Shown: positions 1 to 12,640 of the stretch, piece by piece
How positions within the stretch are numbered: the stretch's first letter is position 1
Layout of the letters: every line of letters starts with the position of its first letter
Assembly (NCBI RefSeq): GCF_022458985.1
Contig: NC_061789.1
Coordinates: 19,448,357 to 19,512,356 of the forward strand
From: Mugil cephalus
Taxonomy: Eukaryota > Chordata > Actinopteri > Mugiliformes > Mugilidae
Direction: 5' to 3'
Length of the DNA stretch: 64,000 nt
Translations under genes and position numbers: made by a program
The notes under the pieces: generated by a model
Told to the model about the DNA's origin: nothing
Seen by the model: only the letters and a program-made list of their open reading frames with translations
The model's database searches: none

Positions 1-640
1 CAAAACAGGTCTGTTAGTTCCAACCAACCAGAGAATCCTCTTCTCAAAACGTAGGTCTTACATGTCTGAACATCTCAGATTCTATCATTCTTGAGCTCAT
101 CAAGCCCGTATTCACGAACAAAGATGTTTATTATAATCGGAACAGAAAGTGAAATTCTTCACATTTGGTTCACTCAAGGGCTGACTGAGTAGAATTTGGT
201 CATCAAAGGTCACATAGTATTGAGAAGAGCAAGTTAATCACTCACTTGTCAACTTGGCAGCTGCGTTGACAGAAGAGTGAGAGAGACTTTACATGCCTGC
301 CAAACGGGACTAAATTTAATCTCCGTTTGTACCGTATATTCAGTAATTTTACCACATGGAGCCACTGAGGATATTATGTAAAATCTATAATGTCCTCCCA
401 ATATCTAACAACTTGGCTCAAATCACAATAGTGTATCTAATTCACAAGCACAAGCTTTGGTCTCAAGGCGGTTTTGAAGGATTGCTCTGAATGGTAAGTG
501 AATGCATTGTTATTATAACTTTTACTAGCTAGGCTAACAAAGCGTAATAGGAATCGTGTGCTTTCCAAACCAAATATGTTAACATTTCTACTAAACGTCC
601 GTGGAAGAATAATTTTATTTTTTGTTTGTTTTTTTAAAGG
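1..640. other. Non-coding DNA upstream of hsd3b7
   Basis: AT-rich sequence with no reading frame of note and no repeat that I recognise. It ends in a T-rich tract at about 612-636, just before the GC-rich hsd3b7 promoter. Confidence 0.5.
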
Positions 641-756
641 GAGGTGTAGGCGGAGTTTAGCTCCGCCTCAATGACGTAGCGTAGAAGGACAGCTGCAGGG
701 TAGACTACGCTGCTGGACTCGGTCTGCGCCAGAGTCTGTGCAGCGCAGCGTTCAGC
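641..756 (+). promoter_or_regulatory. hsd3b7: Probable hsd3b7 promoter and 5' UTR
   Basis: A short GC-rich stretch directly before the hsd3b7 start codon. It contains a perfect 7-bp inverted repeat, GGCGGAG at 649-655 and CTCCGCC at 661-667, which places a GC box on each strand. A CRE-like TGACGTA follows at 672-678. No TATA box is visible, which fits a broad housekeeping-type promoter. The transcription start is not determinable from sequence alone. Confidence 0.5.
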
Positions 757-3700
757 ATGTCGGAAAACCAGCGAACCCTCGTATATTTGATCACCGGAGG
801 CTGCGGTTTCCTCGGCAGGCACCTGCTGAAGGTCTTGCTGGAGAAGGAGGACAGACTGGCGGAGGTCCGGGTGTTTGACAAGCACACAGAGTCGGATTTA
901 AGTGGATTCAGCACAGGTAAGACGAGCGGTGGCGTGGCGGATCATCTCGCTTTGCTGTTCATGTTTAAAATGAGCTACAGAGCTGCACTGTGAAATTATT
1001 CAGTTTCAACCTTAATTTAATTTTGGCCCATTGGCGTTGATTTTAAAGAGGTGACCCAACCGGTTACTCATTGCAGGAGCTTTTATTCGACTCGGCAACG
1101 TAACCTAGCCTACATATATATATATATATATATTTTTTTTTTTTCTTGACTAGGATTATTATGAAAACACCACAGAAATTGCTAATTATCGGCGATGATG
1201 AAATTTAGTTTGAATCTATTTTCATGAGTCCCTTTTCATGAAAGATATTTTTTTGTGATGCGGATAACCCCTTCAAAAATAGCCCTTTCTCTGTATGTAA
1301 CTTAGCCTACTGTATTATTGACTTCCGATGAAGATCTTTATCTCTGTCTATCTATCTATCTGTCTATCTGTCTGTCTGTCTGTGTGTCTGTCTAGTTCAG
1401 GAGTGGAAATCATAATTAAAAATGATTGAGTTATGAAGGCATGCTTGCTTGATCTTCACTTGTAGCTATTTGAACCAGATGTGTCGTTTCTCCACACTGA
1501 AAAAGAATCTAACAGCAAAATCTGATATTTATTTCCCGTATTTTTCATGTCCTGAGCCTGTAGTTCAAGGATTCCTGTGTGCTGACACAGGATATGTGTA
1601 TTTGTCATAATTTGTTGTTGTTGTCACTCCCCGAGATGTTATCAGAGGTGTGTTTAACACGGAATTGGAGATATGATGAAACACTCTTCCGGTCCAAAAA
1701 CACGCTAAACAAATTAATCCAAACAAACATTTTTTTCTTCTGTTTCCAAGGCCCTCATTATGTTGAGTATGCCATCCAGTAAATTACACTGAAGGGCCAG
1801 AATGCCCTTTCCACTCATCAGAGGGAGGAATATACCGACCACAACCGACGCCTCTAACCCACAGAGGTTTTGTTGTTTTTTGTCAGATGTGACTGACTGT
1901 GCTGTCTGATCCCCTGGAAGATCAGATCAGCTAAAAGCAGTAGGAGAGCTAAGTCACTGTGACGCTCTCTGTAGGGGATCACAGGCCTGAGGAACATGAG
2001 ATGACTTGGTGTGTCATGTTTCCAGTGTTTATTTCTATTTCCATCTGTAACTGTTAGAATTTAAAAGAGAATGAAACAGACAAACGACTCAACTCTATCC
2101 AGCTGTATAACAGCTATTTTTTTTTGTAACAACTAAGCCACTATGGCCAGTTAATTTCCCTCGCGGATCATTAAAGTGTCTCTAAGTCCAAGAGTATCTG
2201 AATTGCAACAGAATCTTAGACCTGATGTTCAAAGGTCTAATCTCTTGCCATGTAACCTACCTCTCTATCAGCATTCAAGGACAGCACATGTCAGCTAAGA
2301 TAAACCAGGGTTGAAAGACCTTCATTAAATGATAACAAGGCTCAGCATCATTCCCTCTTTGAAAAAGTATGCAATTTGTCTAGTGTGGGGGTGATTTGGA
2401 TGTAGTGACATCATTCACTGTAACTAAAAGATGTTTGTGGCGTTTTAAACAAATGGAAAGCAAAGAGTGAGGAAATGCCTTCCTATTTTAGTTGAGTTTA
2501 TATATCCTTGTAGAATTCTTAGGAAAGCATTCCGATTGCTGTACCACAAAGTTTTGACATTGTTCCTTCCTGTTATTCCTCAGAGTGGACAAAGGTGGTA
2601 GTCATTCAAGGAGACATCACAGACTACAGCAGCGTGTTGGAGGCCTCCCGTGGGGCTGACGTTGTCATCCACACGGCCAGCTTGGTGGATGTTTGGCACA
2701 GAATCCCAGAGACGCTCATCCATTCTGTCAACGTCACAGGTGAGGAAGAGGGAGTGCTGATCCAAAGGGCTGCAAGGAAATGGAATGAAAGGAAATCTCA
2801 TTGAGTGGTTTCTGATAAATGTGTGGCTGCTGGGAATTAATGCAGAGGAAACTGACGTAGTTTCCAAAGGCGTTACTTAAAAATTGTGACGATGACCACA
2901 AGAAACAGAGAAGTTTTACAATGGTATTTTCCAAAAATGTAATGTTTGTATGTCACTGACTTCCCTTTCGCCAAATCTAAAACAGACTAACATGTTCTGT
3001 ATGGATTTGAATGATGAGATCCAGTGTTACATAAAATCTGTAAATGGTATGGGAGAGGTCTTTCTCTAGCCAGACAACAATTAATCTTAGAAAACTCATT
3101 TTGCTGTCAAAAAGTTGAAAGTCAAAGAACTGTAGAACCCATATACATACCCATATATGTAAGTAGACCAGACGTTTCCTATTGTTACCACACGTTTTTG
3201 TAAGTCCCCCCCCCCATTTTCAGGAAATGGCATCACTGTGGGCGGAAATACTTCAAAAGGCAGTATGCAGATTACCTCTTGTAAAAGCTAGTGACAGAGT
3301 GTGACACTGCAAACCTATTTTTGTAGGTGTTTGGGTCAGCATGTACACATCAGTGTGGTTGTCCTTCACAAAAATGTTAATGTCATTTAAATATAATCAA
3401 AGTGCTAAGTCAGCTGCCTTAAAAGGCTCGACGTTACCAAATATCATGCACAGCTGGGATCGTGTGAGCTGCTTACAAATCACGCTACAGAGGAAGAAAT
3501 GCTGTATTTGTTGCAGACTAGCAGACGCTGCAGCAGAATACTGCAAATTTCATGCTGCTTCAACAGATCAACATCAGGAAGGAACACAGTCCTTGTGTGT
3601 CATTATTGGCCTTGGCACTTGTGATGTATTTGTTTGCGTGTAAGAAAAACAAAAAAATATCTCCAGCCTTATCCATTATAATATGTGTCCTGGAAATACT

Positions 3701-6164
3701 GGAGCTGAATTCATCTCTGGCTGTGAGATCTGTTGACAGATGTTTTGTATGAAGCTAAAAACACATTTGTAAATGGTTGGAATTTCATGTAACCTGGTTG
3801 ATATCTGGAAATAATCAACAAGCCGTTCACCAGTCAAAAGATGCTCAGCTGTCAATAGTTTGAAGTGCCAGAGAATTAATTAATTCATTATCTAAACTAA
3901 AGCAGTGTGATAGAAAGGAGAGAGTAATTCCATTCTGACACATTTGGCTCGATCAACAGGGGCGGTTCAGGCTTGTTTTATCCAGTTAAGAAATAGTGCA
4001 AGATTTTTATATTATGTCCATTGTGTTGATGATTGCATAACATTTTTCAAATTACTGGTAACTCCCCCAGGTTTTGAGACAGAAATCTCAGTCTTTCCCT
4101 CTTTGTATTGTATTAAGACTCGGTATGCAGTCAGAGCTGTAGGTCATGCCAAAGACAAACCATGGTTGAGTTTTAACTAACGCAGGACACCATGTCCCAG
4201 CCGGGAAAACACATGTGGAACATGTCCGTTCCACATGTAAACACACATGCACTTTTTAGGCGCTTTTTTTATCAAGTTATATTAAATATTTTCCTATTTA
4301 GCTGTAACGCTTTAAACGCGTCCATCGGGATTTTGCTGCTTGTCACACGTCATCAGTACACACACTTATCAGAGTTTCTTTTCATCTTCCTCCAGAAAGG
4401 ACAGCTTGTACCTGTCGGCTAACTAAAGTCCAAAACAGCTTCAATAAAAGAAACTGAGAGGAGTTGGAAAAAATATTAAATACCAGAATGAGATGTATTT
4501 TTTTCCTCTGCTCCGGTCACATTTTTTTCCACTGCTTGTTCACCGTTGATAACAGAGGGAAGATTTTTGTGGAGAGAAAAACGCACTTTCCCGTCAGCCA
4601 CACAGAAAACATATGGGTGCCATGCCTCTTTTAAATTAACTACAGGTTCCATCTGTCCTTATGCAGCCAGCCAAGATCAGTGTCCTCTTGGCTAAGCTAC
4701 CTACCTCTTATCTTCTCAAACTAACATTTTAAATAATGTGTTTTCTCTCCTCTCAGGAACTGAGAATGTGATCAATGCCTGTGTGGAGTGCGGCATCGAG
4801 TGCCTGGTTTACACCAGCAGCATGGAAGTCATTGGTCCCAACATTGATGGACACCCCTTTAAGAGGTGACACTAAGAAAATATATAGTTCTGTTTACTTG
4901 TTCACTCTGAGCTATGTACTGTTTTCCGGGTGACTCAGTGTGCAAATCCAATTGTTTTCCTTACCAAGCCACATGGTAGTAATTTAGACGCCCATTTAGA
5001 AGCTTGGGTTCATGCAGTTTGAGTTCTGTGGCTGCTGTCTTGCTTCCTTCTGCTCTTCTTTTCCTGACTGTGCCATCACATAAACCAGAGGCCTGCACTG
5101 AAAAGATATAATCAGCTGGAGTTCATAGTACACAAAACATCACGTACCCTGTGATCTAATCAAGGCGCTTTTATGTCATTCTGTTTTTTGCTTTGTGGAA
5201 CGAATCAACATTCAGACTCACGCAAAACATTGTCCACCCAGCGTTTTGCGTGAGATTGTCTGGTTCGAGAGGTGCGTGTTACATAAAGTTGCGGCCGTCA
5301 TTGCAGCCGTTGAATGGAAACCTGCTTCGCCAGTAGTCATCGTAGCATTATGTAAAAACCGGATCAGTAATTCGTTTGTTTGTAGGCTCACCTTTAGTAA
5401 TCCCCAAGGATTTATAATCAAGAAAGAGAATCCACACATGCGTGAAGCGATAAGACAAATTTATAACAACAAAGACAGAGTGCATGGAAGAACGGAGGCA
5501 TATGCACCCATTTGCGGGTGTATTGTTAAAGTGCAACATTTTCCCTCAAAGCTTTACAAAACCTGTTGTGAAACCCAGTCTGAAACCCCCAGAGCAAGCC
5601 TGAAGGCGGCGGTGGCAAGGAAAAAAACCCTTGTAACAGGAAGGAACCTTGAGCAGAACCCAGCTCATGGTAGGGGGGGGCGGGGGTATCCATCTGCCGA
5701 AGCCCAGCGGGGTAGAGACAGAAACAGAGGGAGAAGAGGGAACAAGATAAACATAAATCGGACTAAAGCGTACATGTAGAATCTGATAGTGATACAAATA
5801 ATACACTTTAGTTCTTTCGTTCAAGCACCGTCTTGGATGGTACCACTGACAAAACACATGGGGATGTAATTTTAATACTGTGGTCATATAAAATTCCCTT
5901 TTGGCTTTTTTTCCTGTAACTGTCACACCAGCAGCCGGCAATTTATGTGTCAGCAACCTTTGTTGACATACAAATCATTCCTTAGTGACATTCTAGTACA
6001 GACATGTTCTTTCTGGAATAATAGCGTAATATTTTTGGTGTGTATAGAAACCATAACAGAAACAACTGTGCAAGGTAAAAAAACAGAGATTACAAAACAG
6101 AGAGCTCACAGATGGGGTGAGTCAGAGCCACGCGATAGTCCCCCACACCCCACACCCCACACCC

Positions 6165-6211
<47 letters not shown>

Positions 6212-9200
6212 TTTTCATCCAGTCAAGATTTTGCTAATTCCATTTTATTACAAGAAAAAGCAGCACGGAAATTGTCATTGAGTGTAGAACACAATGTAAA
6301 ATGTTTTTACATTGTGGAGGGCAGTAAGACAAAGAAGAGCTATGGTGGAGGCCATAAGAGGTGTGGTCAGCCTTTTGCTTTCAGAGTGTCCATCTCCACT
6401 GCTGCCGCTAGTTTCCTGATCTCGCCTTGTGATATGAAAGTCATTGTGCACAGCTCTGAGTTACATTCTGAAGTATTAAGTTGTTTAAAACATATTTGAA
6501 TAATATGGTGTAATCCAGCCTGCCAACGGCAGTCACTGTTTGCACTTGTATAGCACTTGTATAGCAGCAGCTGCTCCTTAGAAGACTTTTTGCAGTTTTG
6601 CTCTGTTGACGTCATACAATTAAGTAACAATGTAAGAATGAACTATTGTGTACTCTTGTCGAGGAGATGCGTTACGACACGTTTAGATGAAAGCATCAAA
6701 AAGTATATAAACAAACACAGTATCTAGACGTACCTTTTCGTCACGTCTCCTTTACTCCATATAACTCTTTCATTCTGTGCAAGTCTGTTTGCCTATATTC
6801 AGTGCATTCCTCATTCCTCATTCCTCATATGTGTGGGAAGAAGTCAAGAAAACACTTTCTGTTTACTTGTTCCTGAGCTCCTCTCTGAATGTTTGACCTC
6901 TCTTTCTACAGGGGCAATGAAGACACACCTTACTGTGTGAAACACACTATGGCCTATCCAAAGAGCAAGACAAAGGCAGAGAAATCTGTGCTTGAAGCAA
7001 ATGGAACCAAGGTATGCACTATTTTAGTATATTATTTTAAGATATGGCAATACAGTGTTGAAGCTGTGCAGTTGCTTTCATGGCTGCCATGTGTTCGGTT
7101 GGTATGCGGCCTTGAAAAACATGCGCAACCGTGCCACAGAATTGCAGTTAATTTCCCTTGAGGCTGTATTGTGGTGTCATTCCTGCTGTTTTCAGTACAA
7201 ATCCACAAAATCCTCCCTTTAACCCACAGTATGTGTGCGTATTTATTTTTCAGTCTGATTCACAACACTGACATTGTTTCCTGTCCAGGTAAAGGGTGGA
7301 AAGACTTTGTTCACGTGCTCACTGAGGCCGACGGGGATCTACGGCGAAGGGCACCAGCTGATTAAAGACTTCTACGAAATGGCCGTTCAAAGAGGAGGCT
7401 TGATTATCGGGGGCATCCCAGATCACATTGAACACGGGCGAGTTTATGCAGGTAAATGCTAGTGCTAGTTTTGTCAGTCCTACACACAGATTTAAAAATG
7501 AGAGTTGTTTTTGAATGTTGCCTGAGACGCTCACCTCTGTTCTGTATTTAACTCTGAGAGCAAAGGTGAGTAAAACGAATGAGCAAGAATAAACATCTTC
7601 AAACAAGGACCAAAAGCAGAAGTGCATGTGTTGTGCAGAGACACTTCCTTCACATTTTACAGGAAGTGTAGAGATTTCTCACCTGATAAAATGAAGAAGA
7701 GCCAAAGAAAATATATTAAATAGATTTCCTCATGTTTCTTGGTTGTAGATCTGCCAACATCTATTTATACAGTACTTTGAATGCAGTTAATACTTTCCTA
7801 TTATGATGAAACATTATTGATCAGCCTCAAAATACAAAAACAAAAGCTTCCTGTTTAGTCATAGCATGAGATGATGCTTATGTGAGAATAAATGATAGAT
7901 AAGTATTTCGTTGAACCGCCTTTAGCTTTGGTTACAGCAGCATTCGCTATTGTTTCGATAAGCATCTGCAATGTCAGAAGATTTATTTTTGTCCAGTGTT
8001 GCATTATTTTTTACCAAGATCTTTTACTGATGATTCGAGAGTCTGCAGCACTGCGGCAATCCCAGATCATAACACTGCCCCCACAGACTTGTACCGTAGA
8101 CACTAGGAATGATGGGCGCATCACTTCGTCTGTCTCTCTTCTTAGCCTGATGCCCCATCACTCTGGAACAGCGTAAACCTAGACTCATCAGACCACATAA
8201 CCGTCTTCCATTGCTCCAGAGTCCAATGCTCCTTACCAAATTGAAGCCTTTTTTCCAGTTAGCCTCACTGATTAGTGGTTGTCTTGAGGCTACACAGCTG
8301 TTCAGTCCCAATCCATTGAGTTTACTTCTCATTATACATGTGGAAATGCTCTTTCTTTCACTATTAAACAGAGCCCTGAGTTCTATTGTTGTTTTTCTTT
8401 CGTTTGATTTCACCAAACGTTTCAGTGATCGCTGATCACCATCCATCAAGATTTTTTTCACCCAGTATTTTTTTCCTGGAAGACAATGGTTTCCTGCTAT
8501 CCTTCCAGTTTTTAAAAATGTGTTCGACAGTTCTACTCAGTTTTAGTAGTTTCTGCTTCAGTCCCCTTCTGCTTGATGCATGGCAATAATTAGACCCTTC
8601 TCAAACACACTAACATCTTTTCCACAACCACAGTCTTTCCACATGGTTGTTTAAGAAATGAGAAGCTACTCATTGGATCAGTTGGGGTTAAATAACTTAA
8701 TGCCAGCTGAAAGATAATCCATGCAGTAATTATCCAACAGGAGGCTCCTGCCTACCCAGATGGTAAATTTTCATATTTATATACAAATGTTGATTAAAAA
8801 AAACAAGTAAGAAATAACTAGAAGGCTGCCACCCACGTTGCCGCGGGGAATTTTGTATTTGTTGTAGCAGCAGCTGCTGTGCAAGTGATGTACAGTTGAT
8901 TATTTTAAGCAATTCCGTATTATAACATTGCGGACAGATAATTAATCAAGAGATGCATCCGTGTCTGGATGCAAGTAACTGCACATTAACTCACACACTC
9001 TTACTGAAGCATTAGCAGGTTTTAGAGGTTTTTCTTTTTCTGTATGGTTGTAAGTCATATATGTACGGGATTTTTTTTTCCCCAAATCATTAACATTTCC
9101 GAAACACTTGTTGACTACGATATTTACTTATTTATTTAAAAATCTATATTTCAAACATAACCCTATTTATTGTTGACAGATGTACCAACTACAAGTTTCC

Positions 9201-9990
9201 TTAGCAATGAAAATCCCCATATTTGAACTTGGAAAATACCGTACACCAGTTACATGTTAATGGCTCAATAATGTAGTAGTAACAGAAAACACTTTTCGGA
9301 CTGATCACATTTAGTTTATCTTTTAACTATTAAATATATTCTAATATAATTCTGTCTCTCTGCCTCATACAGTACTTAATGTCACTCCTTAATTTGTAAT
9401 AACAACTGTTGTTGTTATTATTAGTAATTTGTTTGTTTTTTAAGTTTTTTTTTTTTTTTTTTTTTTTGAGAGCTCCCTTTCTTTTTACATCATCCAGACT
9501 GGCTACTACTATTATTACTTTACCGTTTCAGTATCTCTACTACAATCTGGCATTCACCCACTCATTTGTGTTTCTAGGCAACGTGGCCTGGATGCATGTA
9601 CTGGCAGCCCAAGCCTTGAGAGAACGACCGCAGACAGTCGGAGGAGAAGCTTTCTTCTGCTACGATGACTCACCGTACAAAAGCTACGAGGATTTCAACA
9701 TGACACTGCTATCCAGATTTAACTTCCGAAAGGTCCGCATGCCTGCAGTAGTGCTTTGGTTCCTGGCTATGGTTAATGACTTGCTCCGCTGGATAATGAG
9801 CCCTGTATATAACTACACACCGCTGCTGAACCGTTACACCCTGGCTGTGGCTAGTACCACCTTCACAGTAAGCACTGACAAAGCCCAGCGTTACTTCCAG
9901 TACCGGCCCCTGTATAACTGGGCTCAGTGTCTAGCACGTACACAGAAGTGGATCGACTCATTCCCTGTAAATGACCCCAAGGACTCTTAA
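757..9990 (+). CDS. hsd3b7: 3-beta-hydroxysteroid dehydrogenase type 7 (six coding exons)
   Basis: Coding exons are 757-916, 2584-2739, 4757-4865, 6912-7011, 7289-7451 and 9578-9990. All introns are GT-AG and the frame is kept, giving 366 residues; human HSD3B7 is about the same length. The N-terminus has the dinucleotide-binding GxxGxxG (G14, G17, G20 in ITGGCGFLG). The short-chain dehydrogenase active site is Y157-x3-K161 (AYPKSK), with serines 126/127 upstream in YTSS. A hydrophobic stretch in the last exon ([17 protein letters not shown]) is the expected membrane anchor. In the known family the enzyme oxidises 7-alpha-hydroxylated C27 sterols at the 3-beta position and isomerises the double bond, an early ER step of bile-acid synthesis. 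Type 7 rather than type 1/2 is chosen on overall sequence resemblance and on synteny with human 16p11.2. Intron 5 carries a Tc1 relic. Confidence 0.93.
917..2583 (+). other. hsd3b7 intron 1
   Basis: No coding potential. It holds a TA/T tract at 1112-1144 and a TCTA/TCTG microsatellite at 1341-1394. The small frames inside it are not conserved proteins that I recognise. Confidence 0.6.
1341..1394. repeat. TCTA/TCTG tetranucleotide microsatellite
   Basis: Alternating TCTA and TCTG units over about 54 bp, with a TGTG interruption near the end. It lies in hsd3b7 intron 1. Confidence 0.9.
2740..4756 (+). other. hsd3b7 intron 2
   Basis: About 2.0 kb without a recognisable gene or repeat. Splice sites GTGAGG at the start and TCTCAG at the end fit the flanking exons. 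Confidence 0.55.
5570..5725 (+). repeat. Dispersed teleost repeat fragment in hsd3b7 intron 3
   Basis: The words GGCAAGGAAAAAAACCC, TAACAGGAAGGAACCTTGAG and CAGAACCCAGCTCATG, followed by a G-rich run and CCATCTGCCG, match a dispersed element I recall from many fish genomes. The family name is uncertain. The 194-codon frame over 5195-5779 runs through this repeat and is not a gene. Confidence 0.5.
6141..6210. repeat. CCCCACAC / (CA)n microsatellite
   Basis: C-rich CCCCACA units at 6141-6170 pass into a pure CA dinucleotide run at 6171-6210. It lies in hsd3b7 intron 3 (4866-6911), which otherwise shows only the repeat at about 5.6 kb. Confidence 0.92.
7890..8760 (-). mobile_element. Degenerate Tc1/mariner transposon relic
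   Basis: On the minus strand this stretch of hsd3b7 intron 5 reads as a broken Tc1 transposase. [20 protein letters not shown] and [20 protein letters not shown] (about 8260-8430) match the helix-turn-helix region and linker. After a frameshift, [21 protein letters not shown] lies at about 8150-8215 and includes the first catalytic Asp of the DDE domain. After another shift comes [15 protein letters not shown], then [10 protein letters not shown]. The region between the second conserved block and the C-terminus appears deleted relative to full-length family members. Non-coding DNA at about 8590-8760 also matches the 5' flank of that family as I remember it. At least two frameshifts make it inactive. 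Confidence 0.88.
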
Positions 9991-10430
9991 TGTGACTTAA
10001 ACCTCTGCAATATATACCAGAGGCTGCTGTGTAAGTTGATGGTGGCCAATATTATGAAGCAATATACAAGCCAGCTGTATGTACTGTGTAACTGAGTAAG
10101 TTACAGAGTGGCAATACCACGATGCTTTGAGATGGTGCAGTTGTTTTTAAAGCTATGACACTTCACACTCTGTGTGAGCTAAAGCCACTCAGTGCCATCA
10201 GAAATGCTTGTTACTACTACATTTGTTATGTACAATACGCTTTGTAATTATATAATTTAATAATAAGTCTTTATAATTTAGTTTTAAGAAGTCTTTGTTA
10301 AGATGAAGCACATGTATATTTTTACACCAGAAACATCAGCACAAAAATGAAGACAAATGTAAACCCCACTTAGAGGCATTACATGTAATATTTTGTTTGT
10401 TAGACTTTTGTAATAAATATTGTTTAATAT
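9991..10430 (+). other. hsd3b7: hsd3b7 3' UTR
   Basis: AT-rich sequence after the stop codon ending near a canonical AATAAA at 10422-10427. It is the likely 3' UTR, about 440 bp long. Confidence 0.7.
10422..10427 (+). terminator. hsd3b7: Polyadenylation signal AATAAA of hsd3b7
   Basis: AATAAA about 430 bp after the stop codon and followed by a T-rich stretch. It is the only good signal before the next gene's promoter. Confidence 0.65.
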
Positions 10431-10480
10431 ATTCTATATGGCCTTTTGTACTTTGACTTTGCAGTCACTCCTGTTTCTTT

Positions 10481-11341
10481 ATGATGCGCAGTCATAATGA
10501 AAGTTTGTAGTTCCTGGAGATATGGCTAATACATTTCAATGTTGTTACCATTTCCATACAGTAAACAGGTTCTCTGCACCTCTGGATTTCCATGGAAGCT
10601 GAACTTTGTTTACCCACATTGCAATGGGATAAGGCCCTCTTGTGGAAACTTGTCATGAAACCATGACAACCAGCTGTAAAGCATCAATTTGTATGACTAA
10701 GACGACTAAGTAAATGGGAGTTCCTTTGACAGTGTTTCAACATGCCTGGGTGTCCCCCATTTATGTGGTTTTACATAGCAACATCCGTTTCCATTCCACA
10801 GTTCACTTCCATGTCAGCTTGGAGGAAAAACAAAACACTTAGCCACCTAACAACGACAACAATCAGTGACGCTTTTGAAAATTGAAACGAAAGGAAAACG
10901 ACTTGAAGATGTGAGAATATCTGTGGATTCGACGTTATTACTGCCATGTTTGCTCACACATACCTCCACCACAATACTAGTGAACATGATTATAAGTGAT
11001 ATGTACTGGATTCCCAATGCAATATGACAGAAAGCATGTGGTTCCAAACAAGTGTGAGTGTGTGTGTGCATGTGTGCATGTAATTGTATAGCTATCTTTC
11101 CAAGAACCAGTTTAACTTTTATACCATCAGATTTGTGCAAAGTGAGGACATTTTGGCCAGTCCTCACTTTTTTGGCCTCACTTTTTGGCTGTTTTGAAGG
11201 TTAAAACTCAGTTTTAGGTAAAGGGGTTACAATTAGGTTAGAGTTAGGGTTAGGCATTTAGTTGAGATGGTTAGAGTTAGGGTAAGGGGCTAGAGAATGC
11301 ATTATGCCAATGAGTGTCCTCACAAAGATGGCCATATAATA

Positions 11342-11413
<72 letters not shown>

Positions 11414-11811
11414 TCGAATCTCCGAGCTCTGTACAACGGTTGGAATGAATACGTATTGCGCCATCTAGTGTTTTAAAATAATACACCAAAAAGTGAAGCA
11501 CTTTCAAGTGACACATTTCTTTGTCGATTTTATTCAAAGGTAACATTCCAGTTACCTTTGTGTCATGTGGATTCTTTAGTTGTTTTTTTCTTGTTTTGTA
11601 TTTGCACTTTTTCACTTCTCTGTGGTAATTTCAACAAGCTGATTAGTAAGATGAGACAACATAATCTTGTAAAATCATACAGCCTGGCTTTCCAGGCTAT
11701 ATGATGCGCAGTCATAATGAAAGTTTGTACTTCCTGGAGATCTGGCACATTCATTTTAATTTTGTTACTATTTCCGCATGGTAAAGGTTCTCTGCACCTC
11801 TGGATTTCCAT
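10481..11811 (+). repeat. Direct duplication, copies 10481-10593 and 11701-11811
   Basis: Both copies start ATGATGCGCAGTCATAATGA, share TTCCTGGAGAT, and end TCTGCACCTCTGGATTTCCAT, with scattered substitutions between. They are about 112 bp long, in the same orientation, and 1.22 kb apart between hsd3b7 and tbc1d10b. The DNA between them holds a separate teleost repeat with a long TG tract. Confidence 0.85.
11120..11411 (+). repeat. Teleost repeat with telomere-like hexamers and a (TG)n tail
   Basis: AGTGAGGACATTTTGGCC, TTTTTGGCTGTTTTGAAGG, several TTAGGG-type hexamers at about 11240-11285, and AATGCATTATGCCAATGAG appear in the order I recall from a repeat common in fish introns. A pure TG run follows at 11343-11411. 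The hexamers are part of this repeat, not evidence of a telomere. The formal family name is unknown to me. Confidence 0.65.
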
Positions 11812-11938
11812 CGAAATACAATCCAATACATTCCAGTTGTGGATTAGCTTCAGTTTCTTTTCTTGGTTGTATTTGAACTTTTTTGTTTTAGTTCTCTGTG
11901 ACTATTTGAACAAGGTGATTAGTAAAATTAGATAAAAT
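11583..11938 (+). repeat. Second local duplication, 11583-11660 and 11855-11938
   Basis: Two AT-rich blocks about 270 bp apart share TTCTCTGTG, TTTCAACAAG/TTTGAACAAG and GATTAGTAA in order. They flank the second copy of the 112-bp repeat, so the sequence has been duplicated in more than one step. Confidence 0.6.
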
Positions 11939-12339
11939 ACTCTTTTAAAATAATATTTTTTTCACAGCATGTTATACATACGACACAGACATGGGTACTT
12001 GTGGCTGAGGTAGTATTAAGCCACAAAAAACGGTGAGAAACGTAAAGAAGTAACTAAAAGTGACACATTTAGAACGTTTCTGCTGCTGAAGGGAGGCTCC
12101 TGTACGTGTGCGTGCCCGACAATATCGACGAGAGCACGCACGTAGCTGTCAGTAGGAAATGCTGGCTGTTCTCGTTGGATGCACCCCTATTGCTGTGCTC
12201 GGATAAATTAATCACAGGACGTCCCTTTGTTTCAGAATGGAAAGCTGTTACTTTAAGTATTGCTAGGATAAGATGTGAATTGTTGAAGTCAATCCGGATG
12301 TCTAACCGAGTTAACATTCGGCTTGCCAACTAGGCTAAC

Positions 12340-12640
12340 TGTCGGCGCTAATGCTAGTAGTTATATTAGGCTAAAATAGGCTAAGGTAGCTAGCTACTAA
12401 CTTAGCTAGCTAGCTCGCGGATTGCAGGACGTTCGCTTCTCCAACGGCTCACCCCAGACAGCGCTTCCTGCACCGGTCTCGCTTTTTCTTGTTTTCACCG
12501 AACTGAGGAAGTTGTGGAACCGGAGCTGTGGCGGGGGGACGTGCCATCGGGAAACCCCTGGCTTTCCAGGCGGACGGCTTTCAGTGACACGCCGGTCGTG
12601 GGTGAGTTTAACAACGGAGTTGAAGTTGTAGTTGACTGGG
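12340..12640 (+). promoter_or_regulatory. tbc1d10b: Probable CpG-rich promoter and non-coding first exon of tbc1d10b
   Basis: GCTAGC-rich palindromic sequence at 12355-12418 leads into a CpG-rich block at 12415-12600. A strong splice donor GTGAGT follows at about 12601. The coding region starts only at 13654, in an exon with its own acceptor (TTTGTGAAG before 13631). A non-coding first exon ending near 12600 is therefore likely. The transcription start is inferred. Confidence 0.5.

Noticed and set aside
5195-5779. 194-codon open frame in hsd3b7 intron 3
   Set aside because: It runs across a dispersed fish repeat, has no domain resemblance, and lies between well-supported exons of another gene on the same strand.
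11224-11290. Possible interstitial telomere (TTAGGG-like units)
   Set aside because: The hexamers are imperfect and embedded in a known-looking dispersed fish repeat, not a pure array.
11258-11615. His-Thr repeat proteins on the minus strand
   Set aside because: Translation of the (TG)n microsatellite.
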